Numbered from the stretch's first letter, positions 49,915-62,164 are shown. The stretch is DNA of 64,000 nt from Methylotuvimicrobium alcaliphilum 20Z (GCF_000968535.2 NC_016112.1:4030001-4094000), one strand, 5' to 3'. The notes: generated from the letters alone by a model not told the origin. Numbers and translations are program-made.

Positions 49915-49953
49915 ATGGCGAACAGCCATACCCTTAGGACCTGCTTCAGCCCT

Positions 49954-49986
<33 letters not shown>

Positions 49987-50015
49987 ACCGCCGTCGATAT
50001 GAACTCTTGGGCGGT

Positions 50016-50071
<56 letters not shown>

Positions 50072-50192
50072 AGAACCACCGGATCACTAAGACCTACTTT
50101 CGTACCTGCTCGACTTGTCCGTCTCGCAGTCAAGCGTGCTTTTGCCTTTACACTCATCGCATGATTTCCGACCATGCTGAGCACACCTTCGT

Positions 50193-50235
<43 letters not shown>

Positions 50236-50497
50236 ACCCACCAGACACTGTCCCCAATCCCGATAAGGGACCTAGGTTAGAACTTCAAACATACCAGGGT
50301 GGTATTTCAAGGTCGGCTCCACACCAACTGGCGTTGATGCTTCACAGCCTCCCACCTATCCTACACAAATAGGTTCAAAGTCCAGTGTCAAGCTATAGTA
50401 AAGGTTCACGGGGTCTTTCCGTCTAGCCGCGGGTACACTGCATCTTCACAGCGATTTCAATTTCACTGAGTCTCGGGTGGAGACAGTGTGGCCATCG

Positions 50498-50591
<94 letters not shown>

Positions 50592-50624
50592 CAAGAGCTT
50601 CTCCGAAGATAACCCCATCAATTA

Positions 50625-50659
<35 letters not shown>

Positions 50660-51367
50660 GTCCTCTTTCGAGTTTGCAGAGTGCTATGTTTTTGCTAAAC
50701 AGTCGCAGCCACCAGTTTAATGCTACCCTCTTCAGCTCCATCCGCAAGGGACTTCACCTACCAAGGGCGTACCTTCTCCCGAAGTTACGGTACCATTTTG
50801 CCTAGTTCCTTCACCCGAGTTCTCTCAAGCGCCTTAGAATTCTCATCCCACCCACCTGTGTCGGTTTAGGGTACGGCCGCAGATAACCTGATGCTTAGAG
50901 GTTTTTCTTGGAAGCAGGGCATCAATCACTTCGTCTCCCCTAGGGGATACTCGTCATCACGTCTCAGAATTATGGAACCGGATTTGCCTAATTCCACTCC
51001 CTACTCGCTTAAACTGCCTATTCCAACAGACAGCTGACCTAGCCTTCTCCGTCACCCCATCGCAGTTACCTCCGGTACAGGAATATTAACCTGTTTTCCA
51101 TCGACTACGCCTTTCGGCCTCGCCTTAGGTGCCGACTAACCCTGCGTCGATTAGCGTTGCGCAGGAAACCTTGGGTTTTCGGCGTGGGGGTTTTTCACCC
51201 CCATTATCGTTACTCATGTCAGCATTCGCACTTCTGATACCTCCAGCCGACTTCTCAATCGACCTTCGCAGGCGTACAGAACGCTCCTCTACCACCATAC
51301 TCTAAAGTATGATCCGTAGCTTCGGTACTATGCTTAGCCCCGGTGAATCTTCCGCGCAAGCCGACTC

Positions 51368-51432
<65 letters not shown>

Positions 51433-51923
51433 GGCCTTCTCACATCGTTTCCCACTGAGCATAGATTTGGGGACCTTAGCTGACGGTCTGGGCTGTTTCC
51501 CTTTTCACGACGGACCTTATCACCCGCCGTGTGTCTCCCGTGCTCGCACTTGTTGGTATTCGGAGTTTGCATCGGGTTGGTAAGTCGAGATGACCCCCTA
51601 GCCGAAACAGTGCTCTACCCCCAACAGTGATACACGAGGCGCTACCTAAATAGCTTTCGAGGAGAACCAGCTATCTCCGGGCTTGATTAGCCTTTCACTC
51701 CGATCCACAACTCATCCGAATCCTTTTCAACGGATCCCGGTTCGGTCCTCCAGTTGGTATTACCCAACCTTCAACCTGGTCATGGATAGATCGCCCGGTT
51801 TCGGGTCTAATCCCAGCGACTATGACGCCCTATTCAGACTCGCTTTCGCTACGCCTCCCCTATTCGGTTAAGCTTGCCACTGAGATTAAGTCGCTGACCC
51901 ATTATACAAAAGGTACGCAGTCA

Positions 51924-52220
51924 TCCCGCCCCTAAATTACTCTAAGGTGGGTTTGATTCGGTCCATTAATTTACGCTTTGCACTGCCGTGATGCTTGATA
52001 CGATATTCTCGCTGTCTCGCTCCACTTAATGTTAAAAACGCTTCGTAATAAACCACTCGCCACTGATTGCTTTTAGTTGCTATATTTTTACCTGCATTAT
52101 GCGAGCTGATTCGCTCTTTCAGGTTACTCGTACAGCCAAAGTAAAACTTTTCTTTATCTTCAATTGCTTGTAAGACATAAAAGTAATGCATTTTTTTCCT
52201 AAAGTAATTTAGGGGCGGGA
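51924..52220 (-). mobile_element. Intervening sequence in 23S helix 25 with perfect 18-bp inverted repeat
   Basis: TCCCGCCCCTAAATTACT (51924-51941) and AGTAATTTAGGGGCGGGA (52203-52220) are exact reverse complements and close the insert as a long stem. It starts ~533 bases from the 23S 5' end; flanking rRNA (CTTGTACGCATACGGTTTCA on one side, AAGGTACGCAGTCA on the other) is continuous with standard helix-25 neighbours. Helix 25 is a known site of 23S intervening sequences, which RNase III removes without religation. The insert encodes a GIY-YIG protein on the rRNA sense strand. Confidence 0.9.
51937..52191 (-). CDS. GIY-YIG nuclease encoded inside the 23S insert
   Basis: An 84-residue protein: HYFYVLQAIEDKEKFYFG holds the GIY (FYV) and YIG (YFG) strands, LKERISSHNAG the catalytic-type Arg27 and His31, and YYEAFL ... 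ARQREYRIK the likely metal-binding Glu62. This is the small single-domain GIY-YIG type (UPF0213-like), complete in length. AGGA lies six to seven bases before the ATG, so translation from the precursor RNA, or from the released insert, is plausible. The stop codon falls in the closing stem. Other known 23S intervening sequences usually encode an unrelated four-helix S23-type protein. Homing or processing roles are inference. Confidence 0.85.
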   Translation of the reverse strand: MHYFYVLQAIEDKEKFYFGCTSNLKERISSHNAGKNIATKSNQWRVVYYEAFLTLSGARQREYRIKHHGSAKRKLMDRIKPTLE

Positions 52221-53009
52221 CTCCTACTGCTTGTACGCATACGGTTTCAGGTTCTATTTCACTCCGATCTCCTCGGTTCTTTTCGCCTTTCCCTCACGGT
52301 ACTGGTTCACTATCGGTCGATAAGGAGTATTTAGCCTTGGAGGATGGTCCCCCCATGTTCAGACAAGGTTTCACGTGCCCCGTCCTACTCGTTTTCATCC
52401 AGCTCCAGTTTTCATGTACTGGGCTATCACCATCTATGGCTGCTCTTTCCAGGGCATTCCACTAACTGGGGCTGGACTTAAGGGCTGGTCCCCGTTCGCT
52501 CGCCGCTACTAAGGGAATCTCGGTTGATTTCTTTTCCTCCGGGTACTTAGATGTTTCAGTTCCCCGGGTTCGCCTCCTTAAGCTATGTATTCACTTAAGG
52601 ATAATCAGGTTGTCCTGACTGGGTTGCCCCATTCGGAAATCCGCGGATCAAAGTTAGTTTGCAAACTCCCCGCGGCTTATCGCATGCTACTACGTCCTTC
52701 GTCGCCTCTTATCGCCTAGGCATCCACCGTATGCGCTTATTCACTTGACCATATAACCCCAATCAGTCTGACCGCTCTCGCACTCCCTTTCGGTAGCGTG
52801 GTTTCGGTTCAGGTCTGTGGCGTTATCTGTCAGCTGACATTTTCGCTTTCTGCTTGAGAACTCATTCACGTCGCTTTCGGTTGGTCTTGGCTTTGCCGCT
52901 GTCTTCGCCTTGCGGCGCGGACAGTAACAAGCTTTGCTTTACCGTCTGCTTCGGTGAACTTGTTTTATGTATCTTCTTGGTTTAAATCGCTTTAAACGTT
53001 GAAGTTACA

Positions 53010-53040
53010 GTGTACAGATTTCCAAATTGTTAAAGAGCTA
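53010..53040 (-). promoter_or_regulatory. 23S processing-stem arm and spacer boxA
   Basis: GTGTACAGATTTCCAAA (53010-53026) pairs perfectly with 49481-49497 beyond the 23S 3' end. Next to it, read leftward, is AGCTCTTTAACAATTT, the boxA antitermination element usual before 23S. Confidence 0.75.
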
Positions 53041-53111
53041 TTCGTGACGTTGTTTCCGTCACCAATGCTATACCGTCTGTGAGGGCTTTCGCCATTCAAA
53101 CGGTATAGCAT

Positions 53112-53187
53112 TGGTGGAGCCAGGGAGGATCGAACTCCCGACCTCCTGCGTGCAAGGCAGGCGCTCTCCCAGCTGAGCTATGGCCCC
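53112..53187 (-). tRNA. tRNA-Ala (TGC)
   Basis: A 76-base cloverleaf in the 16S-23S spacer: acceptor GGGGCCA pairs with TGGCTCC, the anticodon loop is CTTGCAC (anticodon TGC), the T-loop is TTCGATC, and CCA is encoded. Confidence 0.97.
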
Positions 53188-53258
53188 TTTGGGGTTCGTG
53201 CAAACTAAACACTGCTAGTTTGACGGGTGGTCCTTCCGCTTCCAGGCTTGCGCCGCGT

Positions 53259-53335
<77 letters not shown>

Positions 53336-53402
53336 AGGCTCGTGACGTCTTCGATCAAAATAATTTGTTGTGGGTACTTATGACGAACGCTTGCTGTCTT
53401 TG

Positions 53403-54938
<1,536 letters not shown>

Positions 54939-55072
54939 ATATGGTTTGTGACTCAATAAGATGAGTCACCAATCTTGGCTCGACTAAGAATTAAACGTAA
55001 TCGCTTTGAATTAACGTGTTGTTCTTGCGCCGAATAGTTTTAACCGCTAAGCTATTCGCCACAAGCACCCAC

Positions 55073-55106
55073 ACAAATTATTTTGATCTGCTTGTTAAAG
55101 AGCTGG
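55073..55106 (-). promoter_or_regulatory. rrn leader: 16S processing arm and boxA
   Basis: Read leftward, GCTCTTTAACAAGC is the leader boxA that recruits the rRNA antitermination complex, immediately followed by the upstream arm of the 16S stem. Confidence 0.75.
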
Positions 55107-55134
55107 AAGACTTTCTCTCCCGTTGAGCCCGCCT

Positions 55135-55162
55135 ATTATACAGAAGCGAAACTCAATGTCAA
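55135..55162 (-). promoter_or_regulatory. rrn operon promoter
   Basis: TTGACA (55157-55162), 16 bases, then TATAAT (55135-55140): both hexamers are perfect sigma-70 consensus. The discriminator just after is GC-rich (AGGCGGGC), as in stringently controlled rRNA promoters, and the upstream sequence is AT-rich, resembling an UP element. Confidence 0.88.
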
Positions 55163-55218
55163 ACTTTATTTTCAATGCTTATTTAATTAATAAGCTAATA
55201 AATCTTAAACTCTTTCAT

Positions 55219-55294
<76 letters not shown>

Positions 55295-55313
55295 GCACCG
55301 TGAAAGAGCGCGT

Positions 55314-55342
55314 ATTAAACAGGATTCTTAATTTTGAGTCAA
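55314..55342 (-). promoter_or_regulatory. Promoter of tRNA-Phe
   Basis: TTGACT (55337-55342), a 17-base spacer and TTTAAT (55314-55319) lie ~20 bases before the tRNA, a good fit to a sigma-70 promoter. Confidence 0.7.
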
Positions 55343-55583
55343 GCTTGTTTTGATCTTTTTTCTGCAGTGGTTAATTTATCCTTTTAAATCAACCCGATGA
55401 CCTTTAAAAAAACCCGAGGAATAACCCATCGCATACACTCGTCTGCACACACGGGAATTCATTAACGAATATTGACAACAGAGACAAACCACAATTACTT
55501 CGCCTAACCTATTTTTGCTTCTAAAACACATCGTGCTAATTCTAAGAAGGGGGAGGACAAACAACATCATCTTAGGATTTCGC

Positions 55584-55768
55584 GATATACCCATCTTAGA
55601 TCAAGATTCGGCGCCGGGATACCCATCAAAGGACGCCGTGAACCCAGCACCTAAATTATCTAAGATAGTTAACCATAGCCCATTGACTATGGAATTTAGG
55701 TGCTGGGTGAATACATCCATGCTGGCCCCTCCTCAGGCACTGCCGAAATTTGAAGTACGAAAGGTATA
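55584..55768. repeat. Family A element, copy 8, with nested hairpin
   Basis: TATACCCATCTTAGATCAAG at the left and TGCCGAAATTTGAAGTACGA with GGTATA at the right. The nested hairpin begins CCCAGCACCTAAATTATC and ends GGAATTTAGGTGCTGGG. The sequence between the tRNA-Phe promoter and this repeat (~240 bp) shows nothing recognisable. Confidence 0.85.
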
Positions 55769-55907
55769 TTTACGACCACATCCTTAAGCGTCGAGCAATA
55801 TTAAACAGGCACCATCCATTTATACTTTATTATATGAACATCCAATTTTTAACGCTTAAATCAAACCCGCAGGAACTCAATTAATTTATACTTTCGTATT
55901 GCACCTA

Positions 55908-55935
55908 TTGAAATTTCAATCGTGCAACCCATATT
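55908..55935 (+). promoter_or_regulatory. Candidate sigma-32 heat-shock promoter for hslVU
   Basis: TTGAAA (55908-55913), 14 bases, CCCATATT (55928-55935): close to the sigma-32 pattern CTTGAAA-N11-16-CCCCATnT. It lies ~100 bp before hslV, a heat-shock operon in proteobacteria. Confidence 0.65.
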
Positions 55936-56034
55936 CTGTATTATATCCATGCTAACAATTCAGATTCTTTTCCTTATACGGGATAAGACAGGTAGAATTG
56001 CCATACTAACTCATTATTGAACCGGGAATTAGAA

Positions 56035-56592
56035 GTGAACTTCAGAGGAACAACCATTCTTTCCGTCCGACGCGGAGATAAAGTGGTCATTGGCGGTGAC
56101 GGCCAGGTCACGCTTGGCAACACTGTTATGAAAGGCAACGCACGTAAAGTTCGGCGTTTATATCACGATAAAGTAATCGCTGGCTTCGCCGGAGCTACGG
56201 CCGATGCATTTACCTTGTTTGAGCATTTTGAAGGCAAACTGGAAAAACATCGCGGCAATTTAACTCGCGCAGCCGTTGAAATGGCTAAAGATTGGCGCAC
56301 CGATCGTGCTTTACGCAGACTTGAGGCTTTGCTTACTATTGCGGACGCGAAATCCTCTTTGATCATATCAGGAACCGGAGACGTTATTGAGCCGGAACAC
56401 GAACTCATAGCTATCGGCTCCGGAGGGCCTTATGCACAATCAGCAGCCCGGGCTCTGTTAGAAAATACTCAACTTAGCGCGCGTGAAATCGTTGAACGCT
56501 CGCTAAATATCGCTGCAGACATATGCATTTATACAAACCATAACCTGCGCATTGAAGAACTCGACGCTGAACCCAAAGAGCCGACCGAATGA
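56035..56592 (+). CDS. hslV: ATP-dependent protease HslV (proteolytic subunit)
   Basis: An N-terminal-threonine protease that forms double hexameric rings with Hsl[21 protein letters not shown] and [20 protein letters not shown] are diagnostic; the catalytic Thr is exposed by removal of the first few residues. [20 protein letters not shown] follows. The frame is open from a TTG at 56017, but the GTG at 56035 places the family N-terminus correctly, giving 185 residues. It overlaps hslU by four bases. Confidence 0.96.
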   Translation: MNFRGTTILSVRRGDKVVIGGDGQVTLGNTVMKGNARKVRRLYHDKVIAGFAGATADAFTLFEHFEGKLEKHRGNLTRAAVEMAKDWRTDRALRRLEALLTIADAKSSLIISGTGDVIEPEHELIAIGSGGPYAQSAARALLENTQLSAREIVERSLNIAADICIYTNHNLRIEELDAEPKEPTE

Positions 56593-57914
56593 GCCAAATG
56601 ACACCAAGAGAAATCGTCCACGAACTGGATAAACACATCATAGGACAAGCTAACGCCAAACGAGCTGTCGCAATCGCGTTACGTAATCGCTGGAGGCGTA
56701 GCCTCGTTAGCGGGATTCTACGCGATGAAATCACCCCGAAAAATATCTTGATGATTGGCCCCACCGGCGTCGGTAAAACCGAAATCGCCAGACGCTTAGC
56801 CAAACTAGCGAACGCGCCATTCATTAAAATCGAAGCTACTAAATTTACCGAAGTGGGCTATGTGGGCCGCGACGTTGAATCGATTATTCGCGATCTCGTC
56901 GATACCGCGGTAAAAATGACCCGCCAAGAAGAGATGGATAAGGTTCAAAACAGAGCGGCCGATGCCGCTGAAGAATCCGTACTCGACATCTTACTACCTA
57001 GCGCCAGCGGCGGCATGCTTTCCGAAACCGAGTCGTCCACGCGTCAAAAGATGCGCAAAAAACTACGCGAAGGCGAATTAGACGACAAAGAAATTGAAAT
57101 CGATGTCCACGTTGCCCCGCTCGGCGTTGAAATCATGGCTCCTCCCGGCATGGAAGAAATGACCAGTCAATTACAAGGGATGTTTCAAAATCTCAGTAGC
57201 AGCCGAAAAAGCACTCGTAAAATGAAAACCAAGGATGCTTTGAAAGTACTGCAAGAAGAAGAAGCCGCCAAACTGGTCAATGAAGAAGATATCAAGCTAC
57301 GCGCTGTTGAATCCGTGGAACAAAACGGCATCGTTTTCTTAGACGAAATCGATAAAATTTGTAAACGATCCGAAATAGGCAGCGGTGGCGGCGAGGTTTC
57401 CCGAGAAGGCGTTCAACGAGATTTGCTACCACTGGTTGAAGGCAGCACGGTCAGCACCAAATATGGCACAATCAAAACCGATCATATTTTGTTTATTGCC
57501 TCAGGCGCCTTTCATTTGACCAAACCATCGGATCTTATTCCGGAATTGCAGGGCCGTTTTCCTATCCGAGTTGAACTCGATGCCCTAACCGCCGATGACT
57601 TTGTGCGTATCTTGACAGAACCGGACGCCTCATTGACTGAGCAATACCAAGCTTTATTAGCTACCGAAGGAGTATTGCTGAACTTCTCTCAGGACGGCAT
57701 TCAACGCATTGCCGAACTTGGCTGGCAAGTCAATGAAACAACGGAAAACATTGGCGCACGAAGATTACATACCCTATTAGAGCGGTTACTGGAGGAAATA
57801 TCCTTTAACGCACCTGACTTAAACGAACAATCGATCACGATTGACGCCGGCTATGTCGATGCCCATCTTGCCGAGTTAGCTCAGGATGAAGACTTAAGCC
57901 GATACATACTCTAA
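56589..57914 (+). CDS. hslU: ATP-dependent protease ATPase subunit HslU
   Basis: An AAA+ unfoldase that feeds HslV. Opens [20 protein letters not shown]; Walker A is [16 protein letters not shown], the pore loop lies in [12 protein letters not shown], Walker B is [11 protein letters not shown], and the C-terminal tail EDLSRYIL docks into HslV. 441 residues, normal. The ATGA overlap with hslV couples translation. Confidence 0.97.
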   Translation: MSQMTPREIVHELDKHIIGQANAKRAVAIALRNRWRRSLVSGILRDEITPKNILMIGPTGVGKTEIARRLAKLANAPFIKIEATKFTEVGYVGRDVESIIRDLVDTAVKMTRQEEMDKVQNRAADAAEESVLDILLPSASGGMLSETESSTRQKMRKKLREGELDDKEIEIDVHVAPLGVEIMAPPGMEEMTSQLQGMFQNLSSSRKSTRKMKTKDALKVLQEEEAAKLVNEEDIKLRAVESVEQNGIVFLDEIDKICKRSEIGSGGGEVSREGVQRDLLPLVEGSTVSTKYGTIKTDHILFIASGAFHLTKPSDLIPELQGRFPIRVELDALTADDFVRILTEPDASLTEQYQALLATEGVLLNFSQDGIQRIAELGWQVNETTENIGARRLHTLLERLLEEISFNAPDLNEQSITIDAGYVDAHLAELAQDEDLSRYIL

Positions 57915-57918
57915 ACTT

Positions 57919-58296
57919 ATGCGCCTGACCGTACAAGAAATCGACACAACACCGACCGAAATCAAGTTACACCAGAATTCACGAATTTTGGAAATTAGTT
58001 TCGACGACGGACACACCTTTTCGTTGCCTTATGAATACCTGCGCGTCTACACGCCTTCGGCGGAAGCGATAGGCCATGGCCCCGGTCAGGAGATATTACA
58101 AATAGGCAAAGAAAACGTTACCATCAACGAACTTAAACCGGTCGGTAACTATGCGATAACCCCGGTTTTTAGCGACGGTCATAAAACTGGTATTTACACT
58201 TGGCCATTACTTTATAAATTGGGCTCGGAATACAAGGAGCTATGGGCTGCGTACTTGGATAAACTGGAAGCGACTGGACAACCACATCATCAGTAG
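57919..58296 (+). CDS. DUF971 protein (GBBH-like N-terminal fold)
   Basis: A 125-residue protein: ILEISFDDGHTFSLPYEYLR and GNYAITPVFSDGHKTGIYTW are typical of DUF971, a fold also found at the N-terminus of gamma-butyrobetaine hydroxylase. Four bases separate it from hslU. In many proteobacteria it sits between hslVU and ubiE. The function is not known with certainty. Confidence 0.88.
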   Translation: MRLTVQEIDTTPTEIKLHQNSRILEISFDDGHTFSLPYEYLRVYTPSAEAIGHGPGQEILQIGKENVTINELKPVGNYAITPVFSDGHKTGIYTWPLLYKLGSEYKELWAAYLDKLEATGQPHHQ

Positions 58297-58378
58297 CCAT
58301 ACCCCTTCCAATATATTGTAAGTCATCCTTGAGCCTAACAAAGAGCATTTGAGGCTTCACCAAGCCGGTGAAAATGTT

Positions 58379-58556
58379 ATATGCCCATCGTAGATCAAAA
58401 TTCGGCACCGGAATGTCCATCAAAGGACGCTGTGAATACGTCCATGTAGAGTCTATACCAGCTCCATGCTGGTCGCTCACCTAGCGTTAGGTGAGCGACC
58501 AGACACCCCGGTGCGCCTCCTCGGGCACTACCGAAATTTGAAATGCGAAAGATATA
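58379..58556. repeat. Family A element, copy 9, without nested hairpin
   Basis: TATATGCCCATCGTAGATCA at the left and CTACCGAAATTTGAAATGCG at the right. The central module is uninterrupted (GGACGCTGTGAATACGTCC), an empty site. A perfect palindromic arm pair surrounds CTGGTCGCTCACCTAGCG and TTAGGTGAGCGACCAG. It lies in the 441-bp gap before ubiE, which otherwise shows nothing but the probable ubiE promoter region. Confidence 0.85.
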
Positions 58557-58737
58557 GCCCTCCACGCTTCGACTTGGCTCAGCACGAACGGTCTATAATA
58601 ATGCCTACTGCTCTTTTAGGTTGATGACAAGACAGTTATTTCAACTATAGGTTTTGCCGCCCAAAGCCTCGACTTAGGACCAACAACCTTGATTTCGACT
58701 AAATTCAATCAATGATTAGCGCTTAACCGGAAAAAAC

Positions 58738-59487
58738 ATGACAAACGAAAACACGACACATTTCGGCTTCAAACAAGTCGCTAAGGAAGAAAAAGTTCAA
58801 ATGGTCCGGAGTGTATTCGACTCCGTGGCCGGCAAATACGATATCATGAACGATTTAATGTCGTTCGGCATTCATCGCATTTGGAAACGCATCGCCGTAC
58901 AACTCAGCAATGTTCGTAGCGGTGAAAGTGTACTTGACCTGGCCGGCGGCACCGGCGACCTGACAATGCTCTTCGAAAAACGCGTCGGCAAAAAAGGGCA
59001 AGTAGTCCTCGCAGACATCAACGCAGAAATGCTGCGTAATGGTCGCGATCGCCTGATCGACCACGGCATCATCGGCAACATTCGCTTCGCGCAAGTCAAT
59101 GCGGAATGCCTACCTTTCGAGGACAACTCCTTCGACTGTGTTTGTATCGGCTTTGGGCTCCGCAACGTTACCGACAAAGACGCTGCATTAAGATCGATGT
59201 ATCGCGTGTTAAAACCGGGCGGAAGGGTCATCGTGCTGGAATTTTCCCACCCGACCGACAAATTGACCGAAAAGGTTTACGACTTTTATTCATTCAACTT
59301 GATGCCTAAAATCGGAAAGTTCGTTGCAAAGGACGAAGAGAGCTACCGGTATTTAGCCGAATCGATCCGCATGCATCCGAAACAAGACGAACTCAAAAAA
59401 ATGATGGAGAACGCAGGACTCGAACGCTGCGAATATTTCAACTTATCGCAAGGCATCGTGGCGGTGCATAGAGGCTATAAAATCTAA
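58738..59487 (+). CDS. ubiE: Ubiquinone/menaquinone C-methyltransferase
   Basis: A SAM-dependent methyltransferase of quinone synthesis. The UbiE signatures are [20 protein letters not shown] and [17 protein letters not shown], the SAM-binding motif [17 protein letters not shown], and the C-terminal [20 protein letters not shown]. 249 residues, normal. It opens the ubiE-ubiJ-ubiB run, two bases before ubiJ. Confidence 0.97.
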   Translation: MTNENTTHFGFKQVAKEEKVQMVRSVFDSVAGKYDIMNDLMSFGIHRIWKRIAVQLSNVRSGESVLDLAGGTGDLTMLFEKRVGKKGQVVLADINAEMLRNGRDRLIDHGIIGNIRFAQVNAECLPFEDNSFDCVCIGFGLRNVTDKDAALRSMYRVLKPGGRVIVLEFSHPTDKLTEKVYDFYSFNLMPKIGKFVAKDEESYRYLAESIRMHPKQDELKKMMENAGLERCEYFNLSQGIVAVHRGYKI

Positions 59488-59489
59488 TA

Positions 59490-60128
59490 ATGCCTCCCCA
59501 ATTTACCGACGACTCGCTCATGACCGTAAAACCCCTACTGCTTAGCGTATTCGAAGCCGCCTTGAATCGCTTCGTCGCACTTGACCGCGATGCTAGTTAT
59601 TTACTGGCTCCGCTAACCGGCAAAGTGATCGGCATTACCCTCCGGCCATTCAATGAAACACTCTATCTTTGCCCTTCGGAAACCGCTATTCAGGTCTTAG
59701 ACGACTACCCGGCCCCGGCCGACACGTTATTGACCGGCACAGCACTAGCATTCGGCGCAAAAGGCTTGGGAAGCACATTATTCAACGACTCGATCGAAAT
59801 CAGCGGTGATAATGAAGTCGGGAATGCATTCATTAACCTTTTCGAAAAGATAGATATCGACCTCGAAGAAATACTATCGCGTTATACCGGCGATATCATT
59901 GCTCATCGCATAGGCCGATTCTTTCGTACCGGCCAAAGTTGGACCGGCGACATACTCGAAAGCTTCCGGCTCAACCTAACGGAATTTCTTCAGGAGGAAG
60001 CTCGAGACTTACCCGCAAAACCAGAGACCGATATTTTCTACCGTAAAATCAGCGACCTGCAAACCGATCTTGACCGATTACAAAGCCGTCTAGAAAATCT
60101 TGAGATTACCCATACCGAACAGCCTTAA
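59490..60128 (+). CDS. ubiJ: Ubiquinone biosynthesis accessory factor UbiJ
   Basis: A 212-residue protein with an SCP2-like lipid-binding part (LTGTALAFGAKGLGSTLFND, LFNDSIEISGDNEVGNAFIN) and a C-terminal coiled coil (YRKISDLQTDLDRLQSRLEN). The position between ubiE and ubiB is the classic one. It scaffolds the ubiquinone-making complex. An ATG at 59520 is an alternative start. Confidence 0.92.
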   Translation: MPPQFTDDSLMTVKPLLLSVFEAALNRFVALDRDASYLLAPLTGKVIGITLRPFNETLYLCPSETAIQVLDDYPAPADTLLTGTALAFGAKGLGSTLFNDSIEISGDNEVGNAFINLFEKIDIDLEEILSRYTGDIIAHRIGRFFRTGQSWTGDILESFRLNLTEFLQEEARDLPAKPETDIFYRKISDLQTDLDRLQSRLENLEITHTEQP

Positions 60129-60188
60129 CCCTATATACAAACCAACCCCTTTGATCCATCCACGACAATATTACTACAAGGTAACTCA

Positions 60189-61739
60189 GTGATCCGCCCA
60201 AAAATATTGCTGCGCCTGATTCATATCAACTGGGTCCTGGTCTTCCACGGCCTTGATGAAATTGTCCTAAAAACGCATTTATTCCGGCCAATTCGGTATT
60301 TAGTCTTTTTATCGCCTACCTTTTGGCTACGGCGCGGAACAGAATCACGCGGCGTCAGAATTCGTCGTGCACTCGAAGATTTAGGCCCCATCTATGTAAA
60401 ATTCGGACAAGCCTTATCCACCCGTAAGGACCTACTCCCTGAAGATATCGCGGATGAACTGGTCAAGTTGCAAGACAAGGTTCCTCCGTTTTCCAGTAGT
60501 ATTGCCCGTGCAATTATCGAAAAAGAATTGGGAATACCGATCAGCGAGGCTTTCGCCGAATTCGACGACGAACCGCTAGCGTCGGCCTCGGTCGCACAAG
60601 TGCATACTGCCGTGTTAAATAACGGTGAACAGGTCATCGTCAAGGTATTACGACCCGACATCGAACAGCGCATCCGGTCCGATGTCGGCTTGCTATACGA
60701 ATTAGCTCGCTTTGCCGAACGCTTTTGGAGCGATGCCCGACGATTAAGGCCTCGGGAAGTTGTTATGGAATTCGAGAAATCGACACTAGATGAACTCGAC
60801 TTAGTCAGAGAAGCCGCCAACGCCGCTAAGCTGCGCCGTAATTTCGAACACTCGGAAATGATTTATGTGCCGGAAGTACATTGGCCGTTGACTCGCCAAA
60901 AAGTCATGGTCATGGAACGCATCAAAGGCATACCGGTCGGCAACATCGAACAATTGCGAGCCGGCAATGCCGACTTCAAACTGCTTGCCGAACGCGGCGT
61001 CGAAATTTTTTTCACGCAAGTCTTTCGCGATAATTTTTTTCATGCCGACATGCATCCCGGCAATATTTTCGTCGAACTCCCTGCCAAATATCTCGCTGTC
61101 GATTTCGGCATCGTCGGCACGCTGTCAGAATCCGATCAGCGCTACTTGGCTGAAAACTTTCTAGCCTTTTTCAATCGGGATTACCGCCGCGTTGCGCAAA
61201 TGCATGTCGAATCAGGCTGGGTTCCCGGAACGACGCGTGTCGAAGACTTTGAATCGGCAATCCGAAGTGTTTGCGAACCGATTTTCGAAAAACCGCTCAA
61301 GGATATCTCTTTCGGACACTTATTGCTGCGTTTGTTTCAAACCGCCCGGCGCTTCGACATGCATGTTCAACCACAACTGGTGCTACTGCAAAAAACCCTG
61401 CTTAATATTGAAGGACTCGGCCGCCAACTTTATCCTGAACTAGATTTATGGCAAACCGCGAAACCATTTCTGGAAAAATGGTTTCACGAACGTCTAGGCC
61501 CAAAAGCCAAAATACAAAAAGCCTTGCAACAGTTTCCCGAACTCGCAGAGCAATTCCCGGAAATCCCGGCACTGGTTATCAAGGCATTGAACGACGCAGG
61601 TCACGCCCGCGCGCAAATGGATCAACAAAACCGCGAATTGCATTTATTACGCAAACAAATCGAACGTAACCAAAATACCACATTGACTACGATTTTGATC
61701 GGCGCGGCAATGATAGGCGCTGCTATTTTGCTACAATAA
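60189..61739 (+). CDS. ubiB: ABC1/ADCK-family ubiquinone biosynthesis protein UbiB
   Basis: An atypical membrane-bound kinase-like ATPase of ubiquinone synthesis (516 residues). The KxGQ motif reads [15 protein letters not shown], the Ala-rich loop [11 protein letters not shown], the catalytic region [13 protein letters not shown] and [11 protein letters not shown]. The C-terminus has a hydrophobic helix ([19 protein letters not shown]). The start is a GTG with AAGGTAA upstream. The 60-bp gap to ubiJ suggests the same transcript. Confidence 0.96.
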   Translation: MIRPKILLRLIHINWVLVFHGLDEIVLKTHLFRPIRYLVFLSPTFWLRRGTESRGVRIRRALEDLGPIYVKFGQALSTRKDLLPEDIADELVKLQDKVPPFSSSIARAIIEKELGIPISEAFAEFDDEPLASASVAQVHTAVLNNGEQVIVKVLRPDIEQRIRSDVGLLYELARFAERFWSDARRLRPREVVMEFEKSTLDELDLVREAANAAKLRRNFEHSEMIYVPEVHWPLTRQKVMVMERIKGIPVGNIEQLRAGNADFKLLAERGVEIFFTQVFRDNFFHADMHPGNIFVELPAKYLAVDFGIVGTLSESDQRYLAENFLAFFNRDYRRVAQMHVESGWVPGTTRVEDFESAIRSVCEPIFEKPLKDISFGHLLLRLFQTARRFDMHVQPQLVLLQKTLLNIEGLGRQLYPELDLWQTAKPFLEKWFHERLGPKAKIQKALQQFPELAEQFPEIPALVIKALNDAGHARAQMDQQNRELHLLRKQIERNQNTTLTTILIGAAMIGAAILLQ

Positions 61740-61799
61740 TACAACTTTAGATCACGCGACTAATTTGCCATATTCATCTCGGAGCAGTGTGGATTTTTG

Positions 61800-61915
61800 C
61801 TCCGTGCAATATCCGCATTCACCTTGCAACTAAACTCCATAGGTCATTAGCTATGAATCGAAATCATCCATAATTTAGGCGCGAAGGCCTCGGCGTCCTT
61901 TGACGAGCTTACAGC
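61800..61915. repeat. Degenerate family A/hairpin remnant
   Basis: Holds eroded pieces of the nested hairpin (CTAAACTCCATAGGTCATTA, ATCCATAATTTAGGCGCGAA) followed by CGGCGTCCTTTGACGAGC, part of the family A module. Termini are not recognisable. Confidence 0.5.
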
Positions 61916-61926
61916 GCATAAATTTG

Positions 61927-62164
61927 ATTAGGAATATGCACAAAGTAACTTATACAAGTAGTAGGCTTTGTGGCGGTTTGGTGACTCGCTTGACAGGACG
62001 CCGTGAATACGTCCATGTAGGCTTGACGGCGGAATCTGATTGCCATGGATGGCATGAATGCAGATTTTGCAGGAGCAAAAATCTGCCCTGCCGCCGACAC
62101 CTGTCAACCGAGCCACCAAACCCCCTCCAACAGTTGTCTAAGTTATTTCATGCTCGTTCCTTAG
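61927..62164. repeat. Family B MITE-like element, intact copy
   Basis: TTAGGAATATGCACAAAGTA at the left and, inverted, CTAAGGAACGAGCATGAAAT at the right. The interior carries GGACGCCGTGAATACGTCC, ATCTGATTGCCATGGATGGC, GCAGATTTTGCAGGAGCAAA and CTGCCGCCGACACCTGTCAA. It ends ~45 bp before pgk and so lies in its promoter/leader region. Confidence 0.85.

Noticed and set aside
51924-52220. Group I or group II intron in 23S
   Set aside because: The insert is short, closed by one perfect inverted repeat, sits in helix 25 and lacks intron core elements. It fits a non-spliced intervening sequence.
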